A DNA stretch of 38,998 nucleotides from Thalassolituus sp. UBA674 (GCA_002298335.1 DBNK01000023.1:1-38998); one strand, 5' to 3'; positions 15,203 to 23,648 are shown, counted from the stretch's first letter. A program made the numbers and translations. Notes: generated by a model from the sequence alone, not told the origin.

Positions 15203-16630
15203 ATGATCCGCCCGGTTTACACGGAAACGCCCCGGCCGCTGCGCCATTTTCTGCTTCTGACCCTGCTGTTAAGCGCGGCTTTCAGCCTGGGCGGTTGCGC
15301 CACCCGCACCGCGACACAGGGTTACCTTTACGGTTTTCCTCTGGTGATGATGGATGAAACCCGTGAAAACCTCACCGGCCCTGACCGGGTCTGTGGTTTC
15401 GGCGCGGACATTAACCGCTTTGCTTATGTCGGCGAGATTCCCGGGCCGGACTTCCGCGTTGTGGTCCGTCCGAATGTTGATACCCTGTATGCCTCCGCCA
15501 TGCTCGACCTGTCACAGGGGCCGATGCAGCTGGATATGCCGGATATCGCCGATGGCCGCTATGTGCTGATGGCCCTGCTGGACGCCTGGTCCAACAACTT
15601 TTACGGTATCGGCACTCAGACCAACGGCAATAAAGAAAGCCACTATCTGATTGTGGGTCCCGACTGGGAAGGCGAGGCACCGGATGGCCTGACTCTGGTG
15701 GAGTCGCCGACCAATCTGGTGTGGATCATCGGCCGTACCGAAGTGCGTAACCGCGATGATGTGGCCGCGGCCCATGCACTGCAGCAGCAGTTTGTGCTGA
15801 GCCCATACGGGCATGAGCTGCCGCCGCCCTCTCAGGATGTGCACTGCATTGATGCTGTGGAAAAAGAATCCACCGAAGATCTGGTGAAACAGCTGAGCGG
15901 GCCGGATTTCTTTGCCCGGATGGCCGACCTGATGCGGGCTAATCCGCCGCGCCACTGGGATGGTCCGATCATCAGCCGGCTGGCCGGTATTCATGTTGAG
16001 CCTCTGCGCCGTGAAGCCTTCCTTGATCGCGAAGTGCTGGACCGTGACCTGCTTAACCGTGGACGCGATCTGGGACAATGGACCCTGCGCACATCGGAGG
16101 GTTTTCTGTCTCTGAATAAAGGATGGTCACCTTCTCCGCGGCGCATCAAACTCGGCGATTACCGCGACCGTTACCTCGTACGTGCCGTGGTGGCTGAAAT
16201 CGGCTTCGGCGCCAACCGCAACGAATTCGCCACCTACCAGAATACCGTGCGCGATAAAGGCGGTCTGAAGCTGAAGGGCTCGTCGGATTATGAAATCCGC
16301 TTTGCGCCAGGCGAGCTGCCGCCGGTGGATGCTTTCTGGTCGATCACGGCCTATAGCGAAACCGGTTATCTGGTGAAAAATGACGCCGCCGAAGCAGCGG
16401 GACTTACGCGTTATGCATTGGGAACCAATTCCGACCTTGAGACCGCAGAAGATGGCAGTGTCACCCTCTATCTCTCTCATAACCTGCCCGAGGGTGTTCC
16501 TCTGAGTAACTGGCTGCCGGTTCCGGAAGGCCGTTTTGCGCTGACGCTGAGAATGTACGCGCCAGAGGAGCCGGTACTGAATGGTCAATGGCAGGCACCG
16601 CCGGTAAAACGCATAAAAGGCGGGTTCTGA
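15203..16630 (+). CDS. DUF1254/DUF1214 protein 1, putative lipoprotein
   Basis: A 475-residue protein. Its signal peptide ends in a lipobox LGGC (Cys32), which predicts an outer- or inner-membrane lipoprotein, unlike its two neighbours. The DUF1254 part has GYLYGFPLVMMDETRENLTG, VVRPNVDTLYASAMLDLSQG and YVLMALLDAWSNNFYGIGTQ. The DUF1214 part has FGANRNEFATYQNTVRDKGG, then FAPGELPPVDAFWSITAYSE and NWLPVPEGRFALTLRMYAP. Two Cys (in DRVCGFG and DVHCIDA) align with Cys in both neighbours and may form a disulfide. The molecular function is unknown. It lies 13 bp after the EVE gene and may share its transcript. Confidence 0.88.
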   Translation: MIRPVYTETPRPLRHFLLLTLLLSAAFSLGGCATRTATQGYLYGFPLVMMDETRENLTGPDRVCGFGADINRFAYVGEIPGPDFRVVVRPNVDTLYASAMLDLSQGPMQLDMPDIADGRYVLMALLDAWSNNFYGIGTQTNGNKESHYLIVGPDWEGEAPDGLTLVESPTNLVWIIGRTEVRNRDDVAAAHALQQQFVLSPYGHELPPPSQDVHCIDAVEKESTEDLVKQLSGPDFFARMADLMRANPPRHWDGPIISRLAGIHVEPLRREAFLDREVLDRDLLNRGRDLGQWTLRTSEGFLSLNKGWSPSPRRIKLGDYRDRYLVRAVVAEIGFGANRNEFATYQNTVRDKGGLKLKGSSDYEIRFAPGELPPVDAFWSITAYSETGYLVKNDAAEAAGLTRYALGTNSDLETAEDGSVTLYLSHNLPEGVPLSNWLPVPEGRFALTLRMYAPEEPVLNGQWQAPPVKRIKGGF

Positions 16631-16752
16631 GTACAGGACGAAGGATGTGACGAATCGGGCCAGAATTGTCCGGTTTGTCCAAAGTCCCGGCAGGTTCAGA
16701 CCCCCGAACTATACTGCTTATTAACAAAAATAAAAAAAGCAGTAGAAGATTC

Positions 16753-18219
16753 ATGACCGTAAATAATGAAAATTGCGTATCCCGCAATCCGTCAGTGCTG
16801 TCTCTGAAGTCCATCTGGAAACAGCCGCTTATTCTGATTCTCCGCACTCTGCTGTCCGTTGCTCTGGCTGCGCCTGTTGCTGCAGAGGTTCGTACGTCCG
16901 AAACACAGGATATCGCAGAAGAAGGCTACATCTACGGCTTTCCTATTCTGTTGATGGATGAAACCCGTGATGCTTTCACCGGAGAAAGCCGTTCCTGTGA
17001 TCTCAGTGCGGACATCAATACTTTCCATCACGTCTACCAGCTGCCGGATACCGAATTCCGCGCCGTGGTGCGCCCGAATGTGGATACCCTCTACTCGGCT
17101 GCCATGCTGGATCTGTCTGACGGGCCGATGCTGCTGGATATGCCGGCGGTGGCAGACCGTTATGTACTGATGGCACTGCTGGATGCGTGGTCGAATAACT
17201 TCGCCGGTCTGGGTACCCAGAGCCACGGTACCGGTGAGGGGCATTACTTCATCACGGGTCCGGAATGGAGTGGTACAACCCCGGTGGGTTACACCCGGGT
17301 GAAAGCGCCGACCGATTTTGTCTGGATCATCGGTCGCACCGAAGTCTGGGCAGATGAAGATCTCACGGATGTGAACAGCCTGCAGGACCGCTTTGTTATC
17401 AATCTTTACCGCAGCCGTGGAAATGAGCGTACGCGCTTCAAATGCGAAGACCGCAGCGAACCGGAAGAAGTGGTGAAGAAACTGAGTGGTGAAGAATTTT
17501 TCACCAGACTTGATATGCTGATGCGGGAATACCCTCTGGCTGGTCAGGATCAGGAGATGATTGAAAAGCTGGCCCGAATCAATGTCGGCCCGCTGGCTCA
17601 GAGCAAAGTAAAAGCACTCAGCTTTGAGCAGAAGCGTGATCTCGACAAAGGCCGTGAGGCTGCACAGTCGCGCATTGATAAAGCCATCGTTGCAATGGGC
17701 AGGGGCTCGGCCTGGTCGCCATCACCGAACCGGGTGCCGCTGGGTGAATACGGTGAGGATTACTTTGTCCGTGCTGTCGTTGCTCAGGTCGGTTTTGGTG
17801 CGAACCGTGGTGAATTCGCCGTGTACGAGAACGCCACCCGCGACTCCGATTCGGATCTGCTGAGCAGTGACTCGACGTATACCCTGACCTTCGCCCCGGG
17901 AGAAGAGCCGGATGTGGGTGCCTTCTGGTCAGTGACAGTGTATAACCCGGACGGTTTTCTCAGCACCAATGAGCCCTCTGAAGCACTTGGCTTCACCCGC
18001 TACGCGGTCGGCAGCAACACCGGACTGCAGTATGAAGATGATGGCAGCCTGATTATCTATATGTCGGCCAACCCGCCGGAGGGTGTGTCTCTGTCTAACT
18101 GGCTGCCGGTTCCGGAAGGTAACTTTGAGGCGACCCTGCGGATGTATGACCCGGCCTCTGAGATCCTCAGCGGTGACTGGCAACCGCCGAAAATTGTCCG
18201 TACCGGCAGCGCCTACTGA
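16753..18219 (+). CDS. DUF1254/DUF1214 protein 2, exported
   Basis: A 488-residue paralogue of the preceding gene. I use the ATG at 16753 (MTVNNENCVSRNPSVLSLKS); its Shine-Dalgarno is weak. The long n-region is followed by a hydrophobic core (LILILRTLLSVALAAPVAAE), so a Sec signal peptide with cleavage near residue 44 is likely. The DUF1254 core reads GYIYGFPILLMDETRDAFTG, VVRPNVDTLYSAAMLDLSDG and ALLDAWSNNFAGLGTQSHGT. The C-terminal DUF1214 part has FGANRGEFAVYENATRDSDS and NWLPVPEGNFEATLRMYDP. It shares the two conserved Cys (SRSCDLS, RFKCEDR). A TATACT at 16710-16715 may be its own -10. A terminator follows the stop. Confidence 0.88.
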   Translation: MTVNNENCVSRNPSVLSLKSIWKQPLILILRTLLSVALAAPVAAEVRTSETQDIAEEGYIYGFPILLMDETRDAFTGESRSCDLSADINTFHHVYQLPDTEFRAVVRPNVDTLYSAAMLDLSDGPMLLDMPAVADRYVLMALLDAWSNNFAGLGTQSHGTGEGHYFITGPEWSGTTPVGYTRVKAPTDFVWIIGRTEVWADEDLTDVNSLQDRFVINLYRSRGNERTRFKCEDRSEPEEVVKKLSGEEFFTRLDMLMREYPLAGQDQEMIEKLARINVGPLAQSKVKALSFEQKRDLDKGREAAQSRIDKAIVAMGRGSAWSPSPNRVPLGEYGEDYFVRAVVAQVGFGANRGEFAVYENATRDSDSDLLSSDSTYTLTFAPGEEPDVGAFWSVTVYNPDGFLSTNEPSEALGFTRYAVGSNTGLQYEDDGSLIIYMSANPPEGVSLSNWLPVPEGNFEATLRMYDPASEILSGDWQPPKIVRTGSAY

Positions 18220-18245
18220 TCCTGTTTCCTGTCTGGCAGATAACA

Positions 18246-18277
18246 TAACGGCACCGCTTAAGGTGCCGTTTCTGTTT
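18246..18277 (+). terminator. Terminator after second DUF1254 gene
   Basis: ACGGCACC at 18248-18255 pairs with GGTGCCGT at 18262-18269 around GCTTAA, followed by the T-rich TTCTGTTT. It separates genes 2 and 3 of the DUF1254 cluster. Confidence 0.75.
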
Positions 18278-18622
18278 CCGGGTATCTTCTCCCCTCTGAA
18301 CATCCCTCCGGTTCTCCTGCTGAGGTGCCCGATGGCACGTGCAGGTTCACGAGAGGGTGCCGGGCCTCCCAGTTCCGGATTTTTTGTGCCCCGGGATGGA
18401 GCATAAAAGTAAAGGCGATGGCTGGTTAAGACCCTGACTAATGGTATCTTCTGACACCACATTTTGAGACTTAGACCACTGTTCTCAGGTATTTTGGGGA
18501 CAGAATGGCTCTCTTTGAGCCACTTTAATAAAAACTGCATAAATCGTCTTGGCCGCCTTTAACCCTGCGAATAGCCGACTAAACTTTCTGGTACAAAAAT
18601 AACAAACAATGGACGTTGTTTT
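18278..18622 (+). promoter_or_regulatory. Leader/promoter region of third DUF1254 gene
   Basis: A 345-bp spacer with no credible ORF. A TGGCTC-TCTTT-GAGCCA hairpin (18506-18522) followed by CTTTAATAAAA lies about 100 bp before the start and could be an operator or weak terminator. The size of the gap and the terminator before it imply that gene 3 is regulated separately. No confident -35/-10 pair was found. Confidence 0.35.
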
Positions 18623-20104
18623 ATGCATACCCAAGGAAAGGGCGGTCTCCGTCAAACCCGCAGAACCTTCTTCAAAACCGTTAACGCACGAACGATTTCT
18701 GCCAGCCTGCTGGTGGTGTTCGCCTCTGTACTGAGTCATACGGCAGCAGCCGGTCTGTTTCGTCCGGATGTCTCCTACGTGGCTTCTGAAGGCTATATCT
18801 ATGGCTTCCCCATTCTGTTGATGGATGAAACCCGTGATGCCTTTATCGGCCCGAACCGTGATTGTGACAACGGCGATGATGTAAATACCTTCCACCACGT
18901 GTACGACATCCCCGGCCCGAACTTCCAGGCTGTGGTCCGGCCGAATGTGGATACCCTGTACTCGAGTGCCATGCTGAATCTGTCGCGCTCACCAATACTG
19001 CTGGACATGCCGGCCGTACCTGACCGTTATGTGCTGATGGCCCTGCTGGATATCTGGACCAATAATTTTGCCGGACTCGGTACTCAGTCTCATGGCGATG
19101 GGGAAGGACACTACTTCATCACCGGCCCGAACTGGGAAGGTGGCGATGATGACGTACCAGAGGGTTATATTCAGGTTCCTTCTCCGACCGACTTTGTCTG
19201 GGTTATTGGCCGGACGGAGATCAAAGAGGGCGAACCGCTGCAGGTGGTTAATGACATTCAGGATCAGTATCAGCTGCGGCCTTATCTGAATATCGGCCTC
19301 GAGCCACCACAGGTGAACTGTACCCAGCGTAAGCAACCGGAAGAAGTAGTCAAAGACCTGAGTGCCCGTGAGTTCTTCACCCGTCTTAACCGTCTGCTCA
19401 GAGAGGCTCCGCGCAGCTCCCTGGATGAGAATCTGCTGAAGCGGCTGGCGCTGATCAATGTCGGTCCGGATTCAACGGCCACGGTCGCTTCCCTGAATTA
19501 CTTTGCTCAGAGAAGTCTGGAGGATGGAGCGTACAATGCTCAGTCTGCTCTGGATCTGGTGATCGCCGGATTGGGAGCCCAGCGCAAATGGGGGCCGGAC
19601 CCGAAAATGATCCCACTTGGGGACTTTGGGGATAAATACTTTATCCGGGCGGTGGTTGCACAGCTGGGCTTCGGTGCCAACCGGGGTGAGTTTGCGGTCT
19701 ACCAGAACCTGACGCGGGATGAGAACTTCCGCCTGCTGAGCGGTGACTCTCACTACACTCTGACCTTCCCTCCGGGCACTGAGCCGCCGGTGCGGGCATT
19801 CTGGTCCATCACTGTGTACAACAAAGCAGGTTTCCTGGTGAAGAATGATGCGGCGGAAGCATTGGGTGTGACGGGCATTCAACGTTACGCGGTCAGCAGC
19901 AATACGGGCCTGACGTACGAACCGGATGGCAGTCTGATTATCCATATGGCGACCGAGCCACCGGCGGGTGTCCCATTGTCTAACTGGCTACCGGTTCCGG
20001 ATACCAACTTTGAAGTAACGCTGCGTATGTATGACCCGATGGATCCGATTCTCGAAAGCGAGTGGTCTGCTCCTATGATCGTACGCGAAGGCTCAGCTTA
20101 CTGA
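18623..20104 (+). CDS. DUF1254/DUF1214 protein 3, exported
   Basis: A 493-residue third paralogue. The N-terminus (MHTQGKGGLRQTRRTFFKTV) is long and basic, then ISASLLVVFASVLSHTAAAG gives a signal peptide cleaved near residue 43. The DUF1254 core reads GYIYGFPILLMDETRDAFIG, VVRPNVDTLYSSAMLNLSRS and ALLDIWTNNFAGLGTQSHGD. The DUF1214 part has LGFGANRGEFAVYQNLTRDE, then FPPGTEPPVRAFWSITVYNK and NWLPVPDTNFEVTLRMYDP. Its closest relative in the window is protein 2, by shared wording across the whole length. The conserved Cys pair is present (NRDCDNG, QVNCTQR). The 3' end overlaps the convergent hydrolase gene by 7 bp. Confidence 0.88.
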   Translation: MHTQGKGGLRQTRRTFFKTVNARTISASLLVVFASVLSHTAAAGLFRPDVSYVASEGYIYGFPILLMDETRDAFIGPNRDCDNGDDVNTFHHVYDIPGPNFQAVVRPNVDTLYSSAMLNLSRSPILLDMPAVPDRYVLMALLDIWTNNFAGLGTQSHGDGEGHYFITGPNWEGGDDDVPEGYIQVPSPTDFVWVIGRTEIKEGEPLQVVNDIQDQYQLRPYLNIGLEPPQVNCTQRKQPEEVVKDLSAREFFTRLNRLLREAPRSSLDENLLKRLALINVGPDSTATVASLNYFAQRSLEDGAYNAQSALDLVIAGLGAQRKWGPDPKMIPLGDFGDKYFIRAVVAQLGFGANRGEFAVYQNLTRDENFRLLSGDSHYTLTFPPGTEPPVRAFWSITVYNKAGFLVKNDAAEALGVTGIQRYAVSSNTGLTYEPDGSLIIHMATEPPAGVPLSNWLPVPDTNFEVTLRMYDPMDPILESEWSAPMIVREGSAY

Positions 20105-21051
20105 GCCTGGCGCAGACGTTCGGCGATATGGCCGTACATGATCTGCTGTTTTGCGGCACCATCATTCACCAGATGGTGCCGTCCGTCCGGAATCATAACC
20201 AGCTCCCGTGACGGAAACTTCTCCTGCAATACCTGCATGTTGTGTTGCCAGTCCACCGTCTCATCATGGTCGCCCTGAACAACCATAGGTGCGATCAGGC
20301 TTGCCGGTTGGGCTTCTATAAAGCGCACCCATTTCAGCATGGCGCCAACCCATTTCACACTCAGCTTCTCTGCCTGTAACGGGTCGTGACTGCCAACAAA
20401 CTCGATAAACTGCAGATCGGTGGATGAATTCACCACGCCACGCCTGAGGTGAGAAATCACAGGACTGATCAGCGGATGCAGAACCCGTGCTTTGCGCCAT
20501 CCTCTGGGGCGGATCAGAGGGGCCAGCAGGAAAATATCCCGGAAGGGGTTCTGTCCGGGCGTGATACGGTGCTTGAGCAGGTAATTCACCAGAATGGCGC
20601 CGCCGGTACTCTGACCGAAGGCAAACAGGGGCGCAGCCGTGTGTCCCTGTACCTGTGTCAGTAGCTGAGTGAACACATCATCGTATAACTGGAAGTCACG
20701 TATCGCCGCAGGTTCACCATCGGCCAGTCCATGACCCGGTAAATCAAAAGCCACCACATCGAGCCCCTGCGACAGGCAGAAAGAAATCAGACTGGTGTAG
20801 AGCCCGACGTGATCGTAATAACCATGCACCATCAGTGCGGTACCACGACTGCTGCTCTGGTTACGCCAGTAATGCACGGGTATACGGAATTCACCCAGTG
20901 GCATAAAGCCACAGTGATGATGAGCGGCCTTATCAAAGCGCAGCTTGTAGTAATCCAGATAGGCGTCGAGCTGTTCGCCCTGACTGTCTGGCAGAGTCTG
21001 CCAGTCGAAGTCCCCGAATTCACGGATCAGGGCTTGTCTGTCCCAGTTCAT
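20098..21051 (-). CDS. Alpha/beta hydrolase, lysophospholipase/monoacylglycerol lipase type
   Basis: A 317-residue hydrolase of the PldB/monoglyceride lipase group. The oxyanion region is ALMVHGYYDHVGLYTSLISF. The strand AFDLPGHGLADGEP is typical, and the nucleophile elbow is FGQSTGG with Ser148. The acid is in VVQGDHDETVDWQHN, and the catalytic His is in PDGRHHLVNDG. There is no signal peptide, so it is cytoplasmic. The likely substrates are lysophospholipids or monoacylglycerols, by family. It lies downstream of glnA on the same strand but is separated from it by the array of six terminators. It has an AGGAT Shine-Dalgarno and overlaps the third DUF1254 gene at its 3' end. Confidence 0.88.
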   Translation of the reverse strand: MNWDRQALIREFGDFDWQTLPDSQGEQLDAYLDYYKLRFDKAAHHHCGFMPLGEFRIPVHYWRNQSSSRGTALMVHGYYDHVGLYTSLISFCLSQGLDVVAFDLPGHGLADGEPAAIRDFQLYDDVFTQLLTQVQGHTAAPLFAFGQSTGGAILVNYLLKHRITPGQNPFRDIFLLAPLIRPRGWRKARVLHPLISPVISHLRRGVVNSSTDLQFIEFVGSHDPLQAEKLSVKWVGAMLKWVRFIEAQPASLIAPMVVQGDHDETVDWQHNMQVLQEKFPSRELVMIPDGRHHLVNDGAAKQQIMYGHIAERLRQAQ

Positions 21052-21186
21052 AATCGGTTGAGTATCCTCATGATGATGCAGCCAGTGGTGCTATCGGTGA
21101 AACCACCACTTTATGCTCAGTATAGCGACAGCACGAAGTCGGGACACCTGCAGCTTTGGGAGGCTGGTCAGGAACAGGGGGGCGCA

Positions 21187-21960
21187 AAGCACAGCACCCG
21201 GGAAACGACAGGCAATAAAAAAGGGCCTCGTAGGGCCCTTTCTCAGCTCAGATATAATCTTTATCAGATTACACAGAGTAGACCATGTCGTACTCAACCG
21301 GGCCCGAGAGTGTTTGTGCTCAACGAGCACAGCACCCGGGAAATGACGGGCAATAAAAAAGGGCCCCGGAGGGCCCTTTCTCAGCTCAGATATAATCTTT
21401 AGCAGATTACACAGAGCAGACCATGTCGTACTCAACCGGGCCCGAGAGTGTTTGTGCTCAGCGAGCACAGCACCCGGGAAACGACAGGCAATAAAAAAGG
21501 GCCCCGGAGGGCCCGTTCTCAACTCAGATATAATCTTTATCAGATTACACAGAGCAGACCATGTCGTATTCAACCGGGCCCGAGAGAGTGTTTGTGCTCA
21601 ACGAGCACAGCACCCGGGAAACGACAGGCAATAAAAAAGGGCCCGGGAGGGCCCTTTCTCAACTCAGATATAATCTTTATCAGATTACACAGAGTAGACC
21701 ATCTCGTATCCAACCGGGCCCGAGAGAGTGTGTGCTCAACGAGCACAGCACCCGGGAAACGACAGGCAATAAAAAAGGGCCTCGTAGGGCCCTTTCTCAA
21801 CTCAGATATAACCTTTAGCAGATTACACAGAGTAGACCATGTCGTATTCAACCGGGCCCGAGAGAGTGTGTGCTCAGCGAGCACAGCACCCGGGAAATGA
21901 CAGGCAATAAAAAAGGGCCCGGGAGGGCCCTTTCTCAACTCAGATATAATCTTTAGCAGA
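21187..21960 (-). repeat. Tandem array of glnA 3'-end/terminator units, period 138-140 bp
   Basis: Six units whose terminator cores begin at 21223, 21361, 21499, 21639, 21777 and 21915 (first G of the GGGCC stem), so the steps are 138, 138, 140, 138 and 138 bp. In the minus-strand sense each unit holds the last codons of glnA (GTTGAGTACGACATG, then TACTCTGTGTAA), a 3' UTR with GATTATATCTGAG, an intrinsic terminator, and TTATTGCCTGTC-TTTCCCGGGTGCTGTGCTCG. The unit next to the gene (terminator at 21915) is the native one. The five extra copies share differences from the gene: GGTCTACTC for TGTACTACTC, and CTCTCGGGCCC where the gene has CACTCACCC. This implies amplification of one diverged copy. 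Junctions fall in GTGCTCAACGAGCAC, itself a 6-bp inverted repeat. Confidence 0.95.
21908..21942 (-). terminator. Native glnA intrinsic terminator
   Basis: On the minus strand AAAGGGCCC-TCCC-GGGCCCTTT is followed by TTTATTG. It is the first of six near-identical terminators downstream of glnA. The others sit near 21217-21243, 21355-21381, 21493-21517, 21633-21659 and 21771-21797, with loop changes (CGGA, GGGA, TCGTA). The third has GCCCGTT instead of GCCCTTT on one arm. Confidence 0.9.
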
Positions 21961-23367
21961 TTACACAGAGTAGTACATGTCGTACTCAACCGGGTGAGTG
22001 GTGTGCTCAACACGGTATACGTCGGCCATTTTCAGGTCGATGTAGGCAGCGATCATGTCTTCGGTGAATACGCCACCGGCAGTCAGGAACTCTTTGTCAG
22101 CTTCCAGGCTTTCCAGTGCTTCACGCAGAGAGCCACAAACCTGTGGAATCAGAGCTGCTTCTTCTGGCTCCAGGTCATACAGGTCTTTGTCAGCGGCATC
22201 GCCAGGGTGGATCTTGTTCTTAACGCCGTCGATACCTGCCATCAGCATGGCAGCAAACGCCAGGTATGGGTTAGCAGTAGGATCCGGGAAACGTGCTTCG
22301 ATACGCTTGCCTTTCGGAGACGCAACGTAAGGGATACGGATAGAAGCAGAACGGTTACGGGCAGAGTAAGCCAGCATTACCGGAGCTTCGAAGCCTGGGA
22401 TCAGACGCTTGTAAGAGTTGGTGGACGGGTTGGTGAACGCGTTCAGAGCTTTAGCGTGCTTGATGATACCGCCGATGTAGAACAGAGCAGTTTCAGACAG
22501 GCCAGCATAGCCGTCACCAGCGAACATGTTTTCGCCGTCTTTCCAGAAAGACTGGTGAACGTGCATACCGGAACCGTTATCGCCAACCACTGGCTTAGGC
22601 ATGAAGGTCGCGGTTTTACCGTATGCAGCTGCAACGTTGTGGATCACGTACTTGTACATCTGTACTTCGTCCGCTTTCTTCACCAGAGTGTTGAACTTAA
22701 CACCGATTTCGTTCTGGCCGGCGTTCGCCACTTCGTGGTGGTGTACTTCAACGTCCAGACCGATAGCGATCATGGTGTTACACATGGCAGCACGGATGTC
22801 GTGGTGAGAATCGATTGGCGGAACCGGGAAGTAACCACCTTTTACGCGTGGGCTGTGGCCCAGCTTGGAGCCGTCAGGAGTACCGGCGGTCGCCCAGGCA
22901 CCTTCAGCAGATTCGATTTTGTAGAAGCAGCCCTGCATGTCAGCACCAAAAGTGATGCCGTCAAACAGGAAGAATTCAGGCTCAGGACCGAAGAACGCAG
23001 TGTCACCCAGGCCGGTAGACTGCAGGAAGGCTTCAGCGCGCTTGGCAACAGAACGTGGATCGCGCTCGTAACCCTGCATGGTGGACGGCTCGATGATGTC
23101 ACAACGCAGGATCAGGGTAGCGTCTTCAGTGAACGGGTCCAGGAATGCGGTTTCGTCGTCCGGCATCAGGATCATGTCGGATTCGTTAATGCCTTTCCAA
23201 CCAGAGATAGAAGAACCATCAAACATCTGGCCGGTTTCGAAAAAGTCTTCGTCGACGTATTTAGCCGGGATGGTAACGTGCTGTTCCTTACCTTTGGTGT
23301 CAGTGAAGCGCAGGTCAACCCAGGTCACTTCATTGTCTTTGATCATACTCAGAGTTTTCTCTGACAT
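21961..23367 (-). CDS. glnA: Glutamine synthetase, type I
   Basis: A 468-residue GSI-beta enzyme (E. coli 469) making glutamine from glutamate, ammonia and ATP; it forms a dodecamer in the cytoplasm. I use the ATG at 23367 (MSEKTLSMIKDNEVTWVDLR), preceded by GGAGAC. Motifs: the Asp50 latch MFDGSSISGWKGI, FFGPEPEFFLFD, NGSGMHVHQSFWKDG, NPSTNSYKRLIPGFEAP, RIPYVASPKGKRIEARFPD, and the adenylylation site LYDLEP with Tyr397, so GlnE control is expected. A sigma-54 promoter lies upstream, which indicates nitrogen control by NtrC. It is divergent from typA, as in E. coli. Its 3' end has been copied into the adjacent tandem array. Confidence 0.97.
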   Translation of the reverse strand: MSEKTLSMIKDNEVTWVDLRFTDTKGKEQHVTIPAKYVDEDFFETGQMFDGSSISGWKGINESDMILMPDDETAFLDPFTEDATLILRCDIIEPSTMQGYERDPRSVAKRAEAFLQSTGLGDTAFFGPEPEFFLFDGITFGADMQGCFYKIESAEGAWATAGTPDGSKLGHSPRVKGGYFPVPPIDSHHDIRAAMCNTMIAIGLDVEVHHHEVANAGQNEIGVKFNTLVKKADEVQMYKYVIHNVAAAYGKTATFMPKPVVGDNGSGMHVHQSFWKDGENMFAGDGYAGLSETALFYIGGIIKHAKALNAFTNPSTNSYKRLIPGFEAPVMLAYSARNRSASIRIPYVASPKGKRIEARFPDPTANPYLAFAAMLMAGIDGVKNKIHPGDAADKDLYDLEPEEAALIPQVCGSLREALESLEADKEFLTAGGVFTEDMIAAYIDLKMADVYRVEHTTHPVEYDMYYSV

Positions 23368-23430
23368 CTTTATTGTCTCCAGATGTGGTTCATGGTCTTC
23401 GGCGATCCGAATTTGGTGCTCATTAAAGAG

Positions 23431-23445
23431 GCAAATTGTGTGCCA
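23431..23445 (-). promoter_or_regulatory. Sigma-54 promoter of glnA
   Basis: The minus strand reads TGGCACACAATTTGC, with GG and GC separated by 10 bases, matching the -24/-12 consensus TGGCAC-N5-TTGC. The expected start site is about 12 bases downstream (near 23420), giving a 5' UTR of about 50 nt. Confidence 0.85.
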
Positions 23446-23467
23446 TTTTGGGGATACCCCGCACCCC

Positions 23468-23482
23468 GCACCCTGTCTGTGC
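23468..23482. promoter_or_regulatory. Possible NtrC half-site pair
   Basis: GCAC-N7-GTGC (GCACCCTGTCTGTGC) has the spacing of NtrC enhancer sites (TGCACC-N5-GGTGCA) but only the outer half-sites match. It lies close to the -24 element, nearer than the strong E. coli sites. Low confidence. Confidence 0.3.
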
Positions 23483-23648
23483 TGAACAGGATTTGAACAG
23501 CATAAGCGCCCCTCTGTGGTGCGCGCAAGTGATCTTGTGCACATTGTTGGGGCTGGTGTTGCGGAGCCTGCCGGCGTCCGTCGGATGCCGGTGAGAATGT
23601 ACTCCATTCCGGTACAGAAAAGTCTGCCCCAGTGGCACGGCTTTCAGG

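Noticed and set aside
21187..21960. CRISPR-like repeat array
   Set aside because: The whole 138-140 bp unit repeats with no variable spacers, and units match the glnA 3' end.
21091..22013. Repetitive small proteins encoded through the 138-bp array on both strands
   Set aside because: They arise because some unit steps (138 bp) are multiples of three. Frames break at the 140-bp unit and cross terminators, and no ribosome-binding sites are present.
21994..23364. Long open frame (456 codons) on the plus strand opposite glnA
   Set aside because: Mirror frame of a highly conserved coding sequence with strong codon bias. No Shine-Dalgarno, and glnA motifs explain the DNA.
23368..23607. N-terminal extension of glnA to 548 codons
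   Set aside because: The extension covers the sigma-54 promoter and is not protein-like. The ATG at 23367 has GGAGAC and gives the family N-terminus.
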